A DNA stretch of 64,000 nucleotides from Cytophagales bacterium (GTDB taxonomy: Bacteria; Bacteroidota; Bacteroidia; Cytophagales; Cyclobacteriaceae). A program made the position numbers and the translations under genes. The stretch is from the NCBI GenBank assembly GCA_013298505.1, contig JAAFHY010000004.1, positions 38,421 to 102,420 on the forward strand, written 5' to 3'. A model generated the notes under the pieces. It was not told where the DNA came from, searched no databases, and saw only the letters and a list, made by a program, of their open reading frames with translations. Position 1 is the stretch's first letter, and every line of letters starts with the position of its first letter. Below are positions 9,438 to 18,740 of the stretch, piece after piece.

Positions 9438-11248
9438 ACGAAGGACGAAAAGAAATACTGCAATTGGTTTTTGTGTTGGTGGCCATCATCTTCTTGATTA
9501 AACTTTTTTTTATTCAAGTGCTGGATAATAAGTATGCCGAGCTAGCCGATAGCAATGCCATTCTACGGCAAGTGGAATATCCCTTCCGTGGATTGATAAA
9601 AGATAGAAATGGTAAACTGATCGTATTCAACACACCTGAATATGATGTAACGGTAATTTTGAAAGAAGTCAAAAATTTCGATACCGCTTATTTCTGTCGT
9701 GTTTTTGAAATCTCGCGCGAGGAGGTAAGAAAGCGATTTAAAGAGATGAAATCGCGCAAAGAATTTTCGCCCGTAAAGCCAACTCTTTTTATCGACCAAC
9801 TCTCCAACGAAGATTTTGCCAAAGTGCAAGATCGCCTCGATGACTTTTCTGGATTTTACATTGAAGCCCGAACAACCCGAGCGTACAGCACCAACGCCCT
9901 GGCCAACGCCCTTGGCTACGTAAGTGAAATTAGTAAAGACCGATTAGAGAACGATGCCGATAAAATTTATAAGCAAGGCGATTACATTGGCCAAAGTGGA
10001 ATCGAAGCATTTTACGAAGAGCAATTGCGCGGTAAACGGGGTATTCGTTTTAAACTTAGAAATGTTAAAGGCATCGAGAAGGGATCTTTTAAAGATGGCG
10101 CGTACGATACCCTCTCTGTGCCAGGGCAAGATTTAATTACTGGAATTGATTTAGACTTACAGCTATATGGTGAGCGATTGATGCAAGGAAAATCGGGAAG
10201 CATTGCGGCCATCGAGCCATCGACTGGCGAAGTGTTGGCACTCGTATCGGGCCCTTCTTATGATCCCACACTTCTGACGGGAAAAAACTACAGCTCTAAT
10301 TTTAAATTTATCAGCACCGATTCGATGAAGCCTTTATTCAATCGGCCGTTGATGGCGCAGTATCGGCCGGGTTCGATTTTTAAAATAGCCCAAGCCATGA
10401 CAGCCTTGCAAGAAGGTGTGATTACACCCGATACTCGGTTCAGGTGCGATAAATCTTTAATCGGCTGCCACGCTGGCCATGATAATCAAGATTTGAGAGG
10501 TGCCATTGCCAACTCGTGCAACCCTTACTTTTTTGCCACGCTGCGCAAAATGCTTAACAAAAATATTTCTAATTCTCCATTTGAAGATACGCGCATTGGA
10601 TTAGCCGAGTGGAATAAGCACATCAATAGCTTTGGTTTTGGAAATAGACTGGGCATCGATTTGCCCAATGAAAAAAATGGATTGATACCCACTCCGGCAC
10701 ATTATGACAAAGCGTATAACAATCGGCCATGGAAATTTTCTAACATTTACTCTATTGCCATTGGCGAAGGTGAAAATCTCGTTGTGCCCATTCAAATGGC
10801 AAACTTTGCAGCTACCATCGCAAACCGTGGTTTTTATTATGTGCCTCACTTGGTCAAAGCTATTGGCAAAGATGGAAAGCCACTGCCGCAGTATACCGAG
10901 CGGCAATACACCACTATTGATTCGGCTTATTTTAAAATTGCTGTAGATGCCATGCAACAAGTAGTCGAAACGGGCACTGGGCAATACCGCGCACGGCTTG
11001 CCGATGTGATTGTATGCGGAAAAACAGGTACGGTGCAAAACGATCCACTACCAGCACACTCTGTTTTTATAGCCTTTGCTCCACGCGATAATCCTAAAAT
11101 TGCTATTTCTGTTTATGTAGAAGATGCCGGCCAAGGCGCACGTGCCGCGGCTTCAATTGCTAGCCTCATGATCGAAAAATATTTGTTTGGAAAAACCAAG
11201 CGCCAGTTTATTGAAGACTACGTATTGATTGGAAAATTCTTAGACTAA
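9434..11248 (+). CDS. mrdA: Penicillin-binding protein 2
   Basis: RPGSIFKIAQA (SxxK), SCN, KTGT active-site motifs; ATGA overlap with mreD. Confidence 0.96.
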   Translation: MNEGRKEILQLVFVLVAIIFLIKLFFIQVLDNKYAELADSNAILRQVEYPFRGLIKDRNGKLIVFNTPEYDVTVILKEVKNFDTAYFCRVFEISREEVRKRFKEMKSRKEFSPVKPTLFIDQLSNEDFAKVQDRLDDFSGFYIEARTTRAYSTNALANALGYVSEISKDRLENDADKIYKQGDYIGQSGIEAFYEEQLRGKRGIRFKLRNVKGIEKGSFKDGAYDTLSVPGQDLITGIDLDLQLYGERLMQGKSGSIAAIEPSTGEVLALVSGPSYDPTLLTGKNYSSNFKFISTDSMKPLFNRPLMAQYRPGSIFKIAQAMTALQEGVITPDTRFRCDKSLIGCHAGHDNQDLRGAIANSCNPYFFATLRKMLNKNISNSPFEDTRIGLAEWNKHINSFGFGNRLGIDLPNEKNGLIPTPAHYDKAYNNRPWKFSNIYSIAIGEGENLVVPIQMANFAATIANRGFYYVPHLVKAIGKDGKPLPQYTERQYTTIDSAYFKIAVDAMQQVVETGTGQYRARLADVIVCGKTGTVQNDPLPAHSVFIAFAPRDNPKIAISVYVEDAGQGARAAASIASLMIEKYLFGKTKRQFIEDYVLIGKFLD

Positions 11249-11252
11249 CGGC

Positions 11253-12527
11253 ATGAGACGAGACGATGACATTAGCGGAAGTTTAGATTGGCCAACCATT
11301 TTCCTTTTCATAGCACTCGTTCTGCTGGGCTGGCTAAATATATTCGCAGCCATCTACGATGAAACGGCCAATCAAACAATTTGGGATTTGTCGCTCAGTT
11401 CGGGCAGACAGCTCATGTTTATTGCGGCAGCAATTATCATTATAGTAGGCATCGTAATTATTGATATGCGTTTCTACGAAACGTTCGCCTATCTTTTTTA
11501 TGGAGCTATACTCATCATGCTTTTTCTGGTCCCATTTATCGGCAAAGAAGTAGGCGGAAATAAAGCATGGATTGGAGTAGGTTCGTTTGGCGTGCAGCCT
11601 TCTGAGTTTGCTAAGTTTATTACCGCGTTGGCCGTTGCCAAGTTTGTGGGCTCAGTCGGATTTAGAATGGACAACCTCCGCAACCAAGCTATTTTATTTG
11701 CGCTGATCGGCATCCCCATTATTCTTATTCAACTTCAAAAAGATACGGGCACAGCACTCGTGTTCACTTCGTTTGTGTTGGTGTTTTACCGCGAGGGTAT
11801 GTCACCCTTTATTTTAATTGTGGGTATCTGTGCTGCTACTATTTTTATTCTTACACTGCTAATCCCCAACCAATGGTACTTGCACGGGTCCATCGCACTT
11901 ATTTTAGCTGGCCTAATTTATTTTGGCAAGAAGAAATTTAAACGGATTGCTATTTTAACCATTGGGGCATTGCTGATTAGTGGCGTAATTGAAAGCGTAG
12001 ACTATGTGGTTAACGATGTGCTAAAGCCGCACCAGCAAAACAGGGTAAAAGTGTTGATCAATCCAGATATAGATCCGCTTGGTGTGGGATGGAACGTAAC
12101 GCAATCTAAAATTGCTATTGGTAGTGGGGGTTTTTTTGGGAAGGGATTTTTGAAAGGAACACAAACAAAGTTTGATTTTGTTCCGAAACAAAGCACCGAT
12201 TTTATTTTTTGCACGATTGGTGAAGAGTTCGGCTGGGTTGGAAGCGTGGTGGTGATAGCACTTTTTGTTGCCTTGATGCTTCGAGTTGTTTTTTTGGCTG
12301 AACGCCAGAAAAGTCGATTTGCCAGAACCTATGGCTACAGCGTGGCTTGTATTTTATTTTTTCACTTTGCAATTAATATCGGCATGACCGTTGGCCTTTT
12401 TCCGGTAATCGGAATTCCGTTGCCGTTTTTTAGTTATGGTGGTTCCTCGTTGTGGGGCTTCACCATCCTCTTATTTATTTTATTGAAGCTAGATGCTCAT
12501 AGAGGAGAGATGCTGCAACGAGTATAG
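11253..12527 (+). CDS. rodA: Rod shape-determining protein RodA (SEDS glycosyltransferase)
   Basis: GVQPSEFAKF, LQKDTGTALVF, DFIFCTIGEEFGW, PFFSYGGSS motifs. Confidence 0.96.
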   Translation: MRRDDDISGSLDWPTIFLFIALVLLGWLNIFAAIYDETANQTIWDLSLSSGRQLMFIAAAIIIIVGIVIIDMRFYETFAYLFYGAILIMLFLVPFIGKEVGGNKAWIGVGSFGVQPSEFAKFITALAVAKFVGSVGFRMDNLRNQAILFALIGIPIILIQLQKDTGTALVFTSFVLVFYREGMSPFILIVGICAATIFILTLLIPNQWYLHGSIALILAGLIYFGKKKFKRIAILTIGALLISGVIESVDYVVNDVLKPHQQNRVKVLINPDIDPLGVGWNVTQSKIAIGSGGFFGKGFLKGTQTKFDFVPKQSTDFIFCTIGEEFGWVGSVVVIALFVALMLRVVFLAERQKSRFARTYGYSVACILFFHFAINIGMTVGLFPVIGIPLPFFSYGGSSLWGFTILLFILLKLDAHRGEMLQRV

Positions 12528-12542
12528 TTTAAATAAAACGCG

Positions 12543-13511
12543 TTAACTAAATCGTTTGGTAAGTACTTCCAAGAACTCTTCGTACTCTTCGCTTTCTCTG
12601 TCCCACGTAGGGTGGGCTTCGCCAATAAATGCAAGGGCGTGGTTTAAGGTTTCGAGCGAGTCGATCTTATCGATTACTTCAGAAAAAATTTCAAAGTCTC
12701 CTTTAAACAGGATTTTTGTAAACATAAATTTCTGATTGATCGTAAGGCTTTCTTTTAGCTTGCTTACTTTTTGCCGAGCCAAATTTTCGGTCACGGTTGG
12801 TTTGGTTTCGGTCGCATTCACCACCTCGCGCTTTGGGTGGTTGATGGGTTTAGGTTCTACTGGGCGCGCACTTATTTTTGCTTCAAATAATCGTTCAACT
12901 TGTAACGGTACAAGCTTCGAGAATTGATTTAAGTATGCGTCAAAATCGGCTGGTGTAAAATTAACTTCTTCGAGAATAGAGTCGAGCATGCCAAATGCTT
13001 CGTTGCCAGTAATGACATCTCGCTTTTGTTGCTCTAGTTTTGAAACCAATTTTTCGAGCGGTGCCTGATTGATTCGCAGGTATTTTACCTCATTTTTTAA
13101 AAAGTCCGTTTTAAGATAACCTTTACCATACCGATCGAGCGTGTCAGAATAGAAATCGTATGGGGCAAGTATTAGGTAAATGGTTTTAGTAACGGCTGTT
13201 TCGAGTAAGGGAAGAAAATCTTTTCGGTTAACCGAAATATGATTGGAGAGTGTATTTTGGTAGTGAACGAGTGCCTCTTTTACAATTGATGAATTATAAT
13301 CAAAATACGGGCTTTTCAATTTCTCTGCTTCTTGTTTCCAAGCGTGCATCAATTCGCGAACGATAAACAAGTTGACTTGCTTTACTTCGCAAAGGGTAAG
13401 TATTTCGGGTCCGCTGATGGTTTCTTTTTTACTGAAAAAAAGATCAGCTAATTTAGAAGCATATTGCTCGCTATATTGCCCGATTGCTTGTGAGCTGATT
13501 TTTTCGTCCAT
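12543..13511 (-). CDS. Conserved hypothetical protein
   Basis: Long ORF (322 aa), no shadowing gene, convergent with rodA. Confidence 0.75.
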   Translation of the reverse strand: MDEKISSQAIGQYSEQYASKLADLFFSKKETISGPEILTLCEVKQVNLFIVRELMHAWKQEAEKLKSPYFDYNSSIVKEALVHYQNTLSNHISVNRKDFLPLLETAVTKTIYLILAPYDFYSDTLDRYGKGYLKTDFLKNEVKYLRINQAPLEKLVSKLEQQKRDVITGNEAFGMLDSILEEVNFTPADFDAYLNQFSKLVPLQVERLFEAKISARPVEPKPINHPKREVVNATETKPTVTENLARQKVSKLKESLTINQKFMFTKILFKGDFEIFSEVIDKIDSLETLNHALAFIGEAHPTWDRESEEYEEFLEVLTKRFS

Positions 13512-13538
13512 AGGTTTAACTCTACTACATCGTTAAAG

Positions 13539-13862
13539 ATGCCAAAGATAGTAATTGAAAATAGGAGTGGAAAAGAAGTAATGTTTCAGGGGCAATCTCG
13601 CTCTATTTTAGCGCTGCTGCAAGCCGAACGAGTAGATTGGATGCACGCTTGTGGCGGAAAAGGCCGATGTACCACGTGCAAGTTTACCATAGTAAGCGGA
13701 GCCGAATACCTCTCGCCAGTTACCCATCACGAGTTGCGCTATCGGCAGCAAGGCCTCTTGCGCGATAACGAGCGACTGGCCTGCCAAGTACGGACGGTGG
13801 ACGATTTAGTGATACGAGTACCTGAGGAAGGCAAGTTGCCTCATATCAAGTACAACTTGTAA
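13539..13862 (+). CDS. 2Fe-2S ferredoxin-type protein
   Basis: CGGKGRCTTCKF...RLACQ cysteine pattern. Confidence 0.9.
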   Translation: MPKIVIENRSGKEVMFQGQSRSILALLQAERVDWMHACGGKGRCTTCKFTIVSGAEYLSPVTHHELRYRQQGLLRDNERLACQVRTVDDLVIRVPEEGKLPHIKYNL

Positions 13863-13916
13863 TGCAAGACCCCGATTTCATACTCGTAAACTCAAACCTA
13901 ATTTTTACATTGCACA

Positions 13917-14513
13917 ATGTTTATAGAGCCACACATTGGTAGAAATACAAGGACCGAAAAAAACGGATGGATAGAAGTGGTTTGTGGCTGTATGTTTTCG
14001 GGCAAAACCGAAGAGCTGATTCGCAGATTAAACAGGGCATTGATTGCAAAACAAAAAGTAGAGATTTTCAAACCCGCTATTGATAAACGCTACGATGATC
14101 AAAAGATCGTTTCCCACAGCGAGCGTGAAATCCGCTCAACGCCTGTAAATTTTGCAGGCGATATTTTGTTGCTGGCTGGCGATTGCGATGTGGTGGGTAT
14201 TGATGAGGCTCAATTTTTTGATGATGCTATTGTGGATGTTTGCAACGCCTTGGCCAATGCAGGCAAGCGTGTAATTGTTGCCGGATTAGATATGGATTAT
14301 GAGGGAAAGCCGTTCGGCCCCATGCCTAATTTATTGGCCATTGCAGAATTTGTAACAAAAGTACACGCCATCTGCGCCCAAACGGGCGAGTTGGCATCTT
14401 TTTCTTTTCGCCTGACTGATAGCAAATCGAAAGTATTGCTGGGCGAAAAAGATAAGTACGAAGCCCGGAGCAGAAATGCTTTTATAACGGGTCAAGATGA
14501 AAAACTGAAGTAA
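13917..14513 (+). CDS. tdk: Thymidine kinase
   Basis: [18 protein letters not shown]-loop, [27 protein letters not shown]. Confidence 0.96.
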   Translation: MFIEPHIGRNTRTEKNGWIEVVCGCMFSGKTEELIRRLNRALIAKQKVEIFKPAIDKRYDDQKIVSHSEREIRSTPVNFAGDILLLAGDCDVVGIDEAQFFDDAIVDVCNALANAGKRVIVAGLDMDYEGKPFGPMPNLLAIAEFVTKVHAICAQTGELASFSFRLTDSKSKVLLGEKDKYEARSRNAFITGQDEKLK

Positions 14514-14532
14514 GGTATTTTAAAATTTATAA

Positions 14533-15201
14533 GTGCTTCATAAAACACGAGGGATCGTTTTTAGATTTACTAAGTACGCTGAAACCTCTATCATCGTAAC
14601 TGTATTTACCGAGCAGTTTGGCATTCAAACCTACATTGTAAACAATGTGCGCAGTAAATCAGCAAAGGGAAAAATTGCGCTTTACCAGCCACTCACGCTA
14701 TTAGATTTGGTGGTTTATCATAAGGAAAGCGCATCCATCTTGCGGATCAAAGAAGTTCGGTGTGTGCATCCTTACCAAACGATTACGAGCAATTTTAAAA
14801 AATCAACAATCGCCTTGTTCTTAACCGAAATGATTAACAAAGCCATCAAAGAGCAAACCCACGCCCGCGAAATTTGCGATTTTTTGTTCGATTCATTTAT
14901 TACGTTGGACAGAGATCAAATACAAGTAGAAAACTTCCACCTTATTTTTTTAATCCAGCTAAGCAAGTTGCTTGGTTTTGGCCCTACGCACACATCCGAA
15001 ATCCTCACTCCATTTTTTTCAGACGATGAAGAAGAAAAAATCTTGAAGCAACTGCTAACGGCAACTTATCAGTCTACCCTTTTGATTAACCAAGCGCAAC
15101 GAAGAAATTTGCTCGATGTATTACTGCGTTTTTATGCTCAGCATATTGAAGGATTGGGTGAAATAAAATCGTTGGCGGTAGTGCGCGATTTAATAAACTA
15201 G
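14533..15201 (+). CDS. recO: DNA repair protein RecO
   Basis: LHKTRGIVFRFTKYAETSIIVTVFTEQFG N-terminal OB-fold signature; GTG start. Confidence 0.88.
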   Translation: MLHKTRGIVFRFTKYAETSIIVTVFTEQFGIQTYIVNNVRSKSAKGKIALYQPLTLLDLVVYHKESASILRIKEVRCVHPYQTITSNFKKSTIALFLTEMINKAIKEQTHAREICDFLFDSFITLDRDQIQVENFHLIFLIQLSKLLGFGPTHTSEILTPFFSDDEEEKILKQLLTATYQSTLLINQAQRRNLLDVLLRFYAQHIEGLGEIKSLAVVRDLIN

Positions 15202-15203
15202 AT

Positions 15204-15662
15204 ATGACAAAATTTGAAATACCCATTCAAGTGCGCTGGTCAGATATTGACCAGAACCGCCACCTGCGCCACTCCGCTTACTATGACTATGGTGCTACCA
15301 CCCGCATCGCTTGCTTTTCGCAACATGGACTGACTAATCTAAAATTTGAAGAACTGCGCATCGGCCCCATTTTGTTTAGAGAAGAAGCTATCTTTAAACG
15401 AGAGATAAAATTTGAAGATTTGGTTACAGTCGATTTAGTGGTAACAAAAGCCACCAAAGACTTTGCGCGGTGGAGCATTCGCCACCATATTTATAAAGAA
15501 GATAGAACGATTGCTGCAATTCTTAACATGGACGGTGCTTGGATAGACATGACCAAACGAAAGCTAGCCGTGCCTAATGAGTTTATACAAAACGTGTTTG
15601 TGGATTTTCCGAAAGCGGAGGATTTCTTATGGCTTCCAACTAAGCCATCAACTTCTCAATAA
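15204..15662 (+). CDS. Acyl-CoA thioesterase (4HBT hotdog family)
   Basis: VRWSDIDQNRHLRHSAYYDYG hotdog motif; final codons lie in the moxR-derived direct repeat. Confidence 0.85.
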   Translation: MTKFEIPIQVRWSDIDQNRHLRHSAYYDYGATTRIACFSQHGLTNLKFEELRIGPILFREEAIFKREIKFEDLVTVDLVVTKATKDFARWSIRHHIYKEDRTIAAILNMDGAWIDMTKRKLAVPNEFIQNVFVDFPKAEDFLWLPTKPSTSQ

Positions 15663-15697
15663 TGCTATCTACCGAAATGCCTTCTGCTTTAAAGTTT
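15646..15697. repeat. Direct repeat copy 1: displaced fragment of moxR 3' end
   Basis: catcaacttctcaataatgctatctaccgaaatgccttctgc (42 nt) identical to 20183-20224, then tttaaagttt identical to 20231-20240; lacks an intervening 6 nt (ctcggc). Confidence 0.95.
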
Positions 15698-15752
15698 AAA
15701 ACTATACAAATACTCTTTTTGCAAAGAATTGAAAGTTGAGTTACTTTTAAAA

Positions 15753-18560
15753 ATGCACCTATCTGTTTTAAACTCTGTTGATAATCTTTTTAAGCGAGGC
15801 ATTCGACTTTTATTACTTTCTATCCTGACTTTTATTTCCAAAGACAGTATTTGCCAACTCTCTTTTGATCCTCCCGCCAACTATCGCCTTATAGGTTCTA
15901 GTGTATTCAATAATATCTCAAGTGGTGATTTTAACAACGATGGCAATATTGACATAGTAGTGTCAAGCGCCAGTTTTGATTCCGTCAGTGTTTTTATCAA
16001 CAAAGGTGGAGGGACTTTTGACCCAGCTAAGAACTATGCCGCAGGAAGGCAACCATCTGGTGTTAGCATAATTGATTTAAACAACGATGGTCATTTAGAT
16101 ATTGCCGTTGCGAACTATATCAGCAATACCGCAAGTATTTTTTTTGGAAATGGGACTGGAAACTTCCGTCAGCAACAAATATTTGAAACCGGTGATGGAC
16201 CTCAAACACCGCTCCCTGGCGATTTTAATGAAGACGGGCTTATAGATTTTGCGGTCGCCAATTACACCAGTAAGACAATAGCCATCTTTTTGGCAAGCAA
16301 TAATGGAAGTTATGCAAAGTCTTTTTCCTACCCCGTTGGGGATAGCCCCTTTGCTGATGTAAAAGATTTAAACAAAGATGGACATCTGGATATAGTCATT
16401 GTAAACGATATCGTAAATGGAAGATTGAATGTACTTTTGGGGATCGGCAATGGTGAGTTCACCTCTCCCAAAAGTTATGTCACGGGCAGCTATCCAAGTT
16501 GCCTAACTTATGGAGATTTCAATCAAGATGGCATACTGGATATTGCCAATGGCAATCTCAACAGTAACACCATAAGCATCCTGATTGGTGTTGGTCATGG
16601 TTCCTTTAATGAAGCCACCTCTTTTCCTTCAGTAGCACCAAGTACCATCCTTACTGACGACTATAATAAAGACGGTATTGTTGATTTGGCTGTATCCAAT
16701 TCAAAAGACAATACGGTAAGCATTTATGTTGGAAATGGAAAAGGTTCTTTTGGTTTTTATCAGCTTATTTCTGTCGGAACAAATCCGGGCATAATGCGGC
16801 TGACGATGTGTGACCTTAATAAGGATGGGTTAAAAGATATTGTCTCTACTAATAACGGATCGGACATCGTAAGTGTTCTTCTTGCTAATGTTCCTTCCAC
16901 CCCTCTGTGGAGAACATGGTGGGCAGGGATAACTTATAGTCTTGTCTTCGTAGGCATGCTCTTCATAGGCAAACGTGTAGTAACAAAACGTGAGCGCAAA
17001 AGGGCGCAAGTTGCCATTGATCAAAAAGAAAAAGAAGCCTTGAAAAAATTGGATACCCTCAAAACCAAATTTTTCTCCAATATCACTCATGAGTTTCGCA
17101 CCCCTCTCACACTTATACAAGGGCCCGCAAATGAATTGCTTGAAAAGACGAATGACCCAGAAGCCCATCAGCTTTTGATAATGATCAAAAACAATTCAGA
17201 ACGATTGCTAAGGCTCATTAATCAACTGATGGATTTGGCACGGTTAGATGCGCATGAAATGAAATTGGTGAATAAGCCAATCCGATTGGAGACCTTTCTA
17301 AAAACCATTATTTCTCAATTTACATCATTGGCCGAATCGCGGGGCATACAATTTAGTTGGAATATAAAAGGGATTGATGACGCTATGTTGCTAGTGGATG
17401 AAGGTAAGGTAGAAACTGTTTTAATCAATCTTATCTCCAACGCATTGAAGTTTACACAGGCTGGCGGAAACGTCACTGTTAATGCTCAATTGAAAGATGA
17501 TTTGTTTGAAGTCATTGTAAAAGACAATGGCCGCGGCATTCCGCCCGAAAAATTAGTTCATATTTTTGATCGATTTTACCAAGTAGAAGCTACCGATAGC
17601 AGTCATGCCGAAGGTACTGGGATAGGGTTGGCTTTGGTGAAAGAATATGTGGAACTAATGAAGGGCACTGTTCATATTGACAGTATAGTTGGTTTGGGTA
17701 CACGCGTTACTGTTTCCATTAGGTTAACCCCAGCCCCCAAAACTCTTGAACAGAATTCGCAACCTGCTGCAAAGCCAACTATTAATAGTATTAAAGAGCA
17801 ACCTATTGAAATAATAGAATCTCCACTCTTGCTCATTGTGGAAGATGACGAGGACATACGGGTTTTTATCAAAACCTGTTTGGGGCCAACATACAGATAT
17901 ACTGAGGCTAAAAATGGGCGCGAAGGTTTAGAAAAAGCTATTCATGAAATTCCTGATATCATTATCAGTGACTTAATGATGCCAGAAATGGATGGCCTAG
18001 AGCTGTGCCGCGAAATCAAAAAAGAGGAACGAACAAACCACATCCCTTTCATCATGCTCACGGCCAAGGCAGAAGAAAGTGACAAAATAGAAGGGCTTCA
18101 AACTGGGGCGGATGATTATTTGATAAAACCTTTTAATAAACTGGAGCTAACTCTGAAAATACAAAACCTGATTGTGCTGCGCGAAAAACTTCAGGCACAT
18201 ATAAAAAACCAATTATTGATTCAAGGCAAACCCGTAGAGGCTCATTCAGCATCAGAAAAATTTATTGTAAAGGCAAAAACATTTATTGAAGCACACCTTG
18301 CAGAAGAATCACTTACGGTAGAAACGTTGGCCGATGAAATGAACTTGGGGCGCGAACAATGCTACCGCAAGATTGTAGCACTAACGGGTATCTCACCATC
18401 TGCGTTTATACGAAAACTAAGACTTCAAAAGGCGGCCGCTCTTTTATCAGCAAAATGGGGCTCTGTATCTGAAGTAGCCTATGCTGTTGGTTTCGAGAGC
18501 CTATCTTATTTCAGCAGAGCGTTTAAAGAAGAGTTTGGAAAACTGCCCAGTCAAGTCTGA
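15753..18560 (+). CDS. Hybrid sensor histidine kinase/response regulator with FG-GAP repeat sensor domain and AraC-type output (HTCS-like)
   Basis: Seven D-x-[DN]-x-DG-x-x-D repeats (DFNNDGNIDIV ... DLNKDGLKDIV), TM WWAGITYSLVFVGMLFIG, H-box FFSNITHEFRTPLTLI, HATPase NGRGIPPEKL, REC (VEDDEDIR, DLMMPEMDG, TAKAE), C-term AraC HTH (VAYAVGFESLSYFSRAFKEEFG); ORF opens at TTG 15729, ATG at 15753. Confidence 0.93.
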   Translation: MHLSVLNSVDNLFKRGIRLLLLSILTFISKDSICQLSFDPPANYRLIGSSVFNNISSGDFNNDGNIDIVVSSASFDSVSVFINKGGGTFDPAKNYAAGRQPSGVSIIDLNNDGHLDIAVANYISNTASIFFGNGTGNFRQQQIFETGDGPQTPLPGDFNEDGLIDFAVANYTSKTIAIFLASNNGSYAKSFSYPVGDSPFADVKDLNKDGHLDIVIVNDIVNGRLNVLLGIGNGEFTSPKSYVTGSYPSCLTYGDFNQDGILDIANGNLNSNTISILIGVGHGSFNEATSFPSVAPSTILTDDYNKDGIVDLAVSNSKDNTVSIYVGNGKGSFGFYQLISVGTNPGIMRLTMCDLNKDGLKDIVSTNNGSDIVSVLLANVPSTPLWRTWWAGITYSLVFVGMLFIGKRVVTKRERKRAQVAIDQKEKEALKKLDTLKTKFFSNITHEFRTPLTLIQGPANELLEKTNDPEAHQLLIMIKNNSERLLRLINQLMDLARLDAHEMKLVNKPIRLETFLKTIISQFTSLAESRGIQFSWNIKGIDDAMLLVDEGKVETVLINLISNALKFTQAGGNVTVNAQLKDDLFEVIVKDNGRGIPPEKLVHIFDRFYQVEATDSSHAEGTGIGLALVKEYVELMKGTVHIDSIVGLGTRVTVSIRLTPAPKTLEQNSQPAAKPTINSIKEQPIEIIESPLLLIVEDDEDIRVFIKTCLGPTYRYTEAKNGREGLEKAIHEIPDIIISDLMMPEMDGLELCREIKKEERTNHIPFIMLTAKAEESDKIEGLQTGADDYLIKPFNKLELTLKIQNLIVLREKLQAHIKNQLLIQGKPVEAHSASEKFIVKAKTFIEAHLAEESLTVETLADEMNLGREQCYRKIVALTGISPSAFIRKLRLQKAAALLSAKWGSVSEVAYAVGFESLSYFSRAFKEEFGKLPSQV

Positions 18561-18740
18561 GCCTGGCATTTTCTTTTTTTTTATTGCTGCGGTTTTTCGT
18601 GCAAGGTCAAAAAGCTTCTCTTTCTGCTATAAAAATCAACTTTTGCAACATCAGGGCAAGAGAATGCCTCATCAGGGTTAATTGTTTCGGGTTCCAAAAT
18701 TCAATTTTGAACCATCAAAAAAAACACTAAAAACCCTTTT

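Noticed and set aside
10601-11038. 145-aa minus-strand ORF inside the PBP2 gene
   Set aside because: Shadow ORF opposite a well-supported coding frame.
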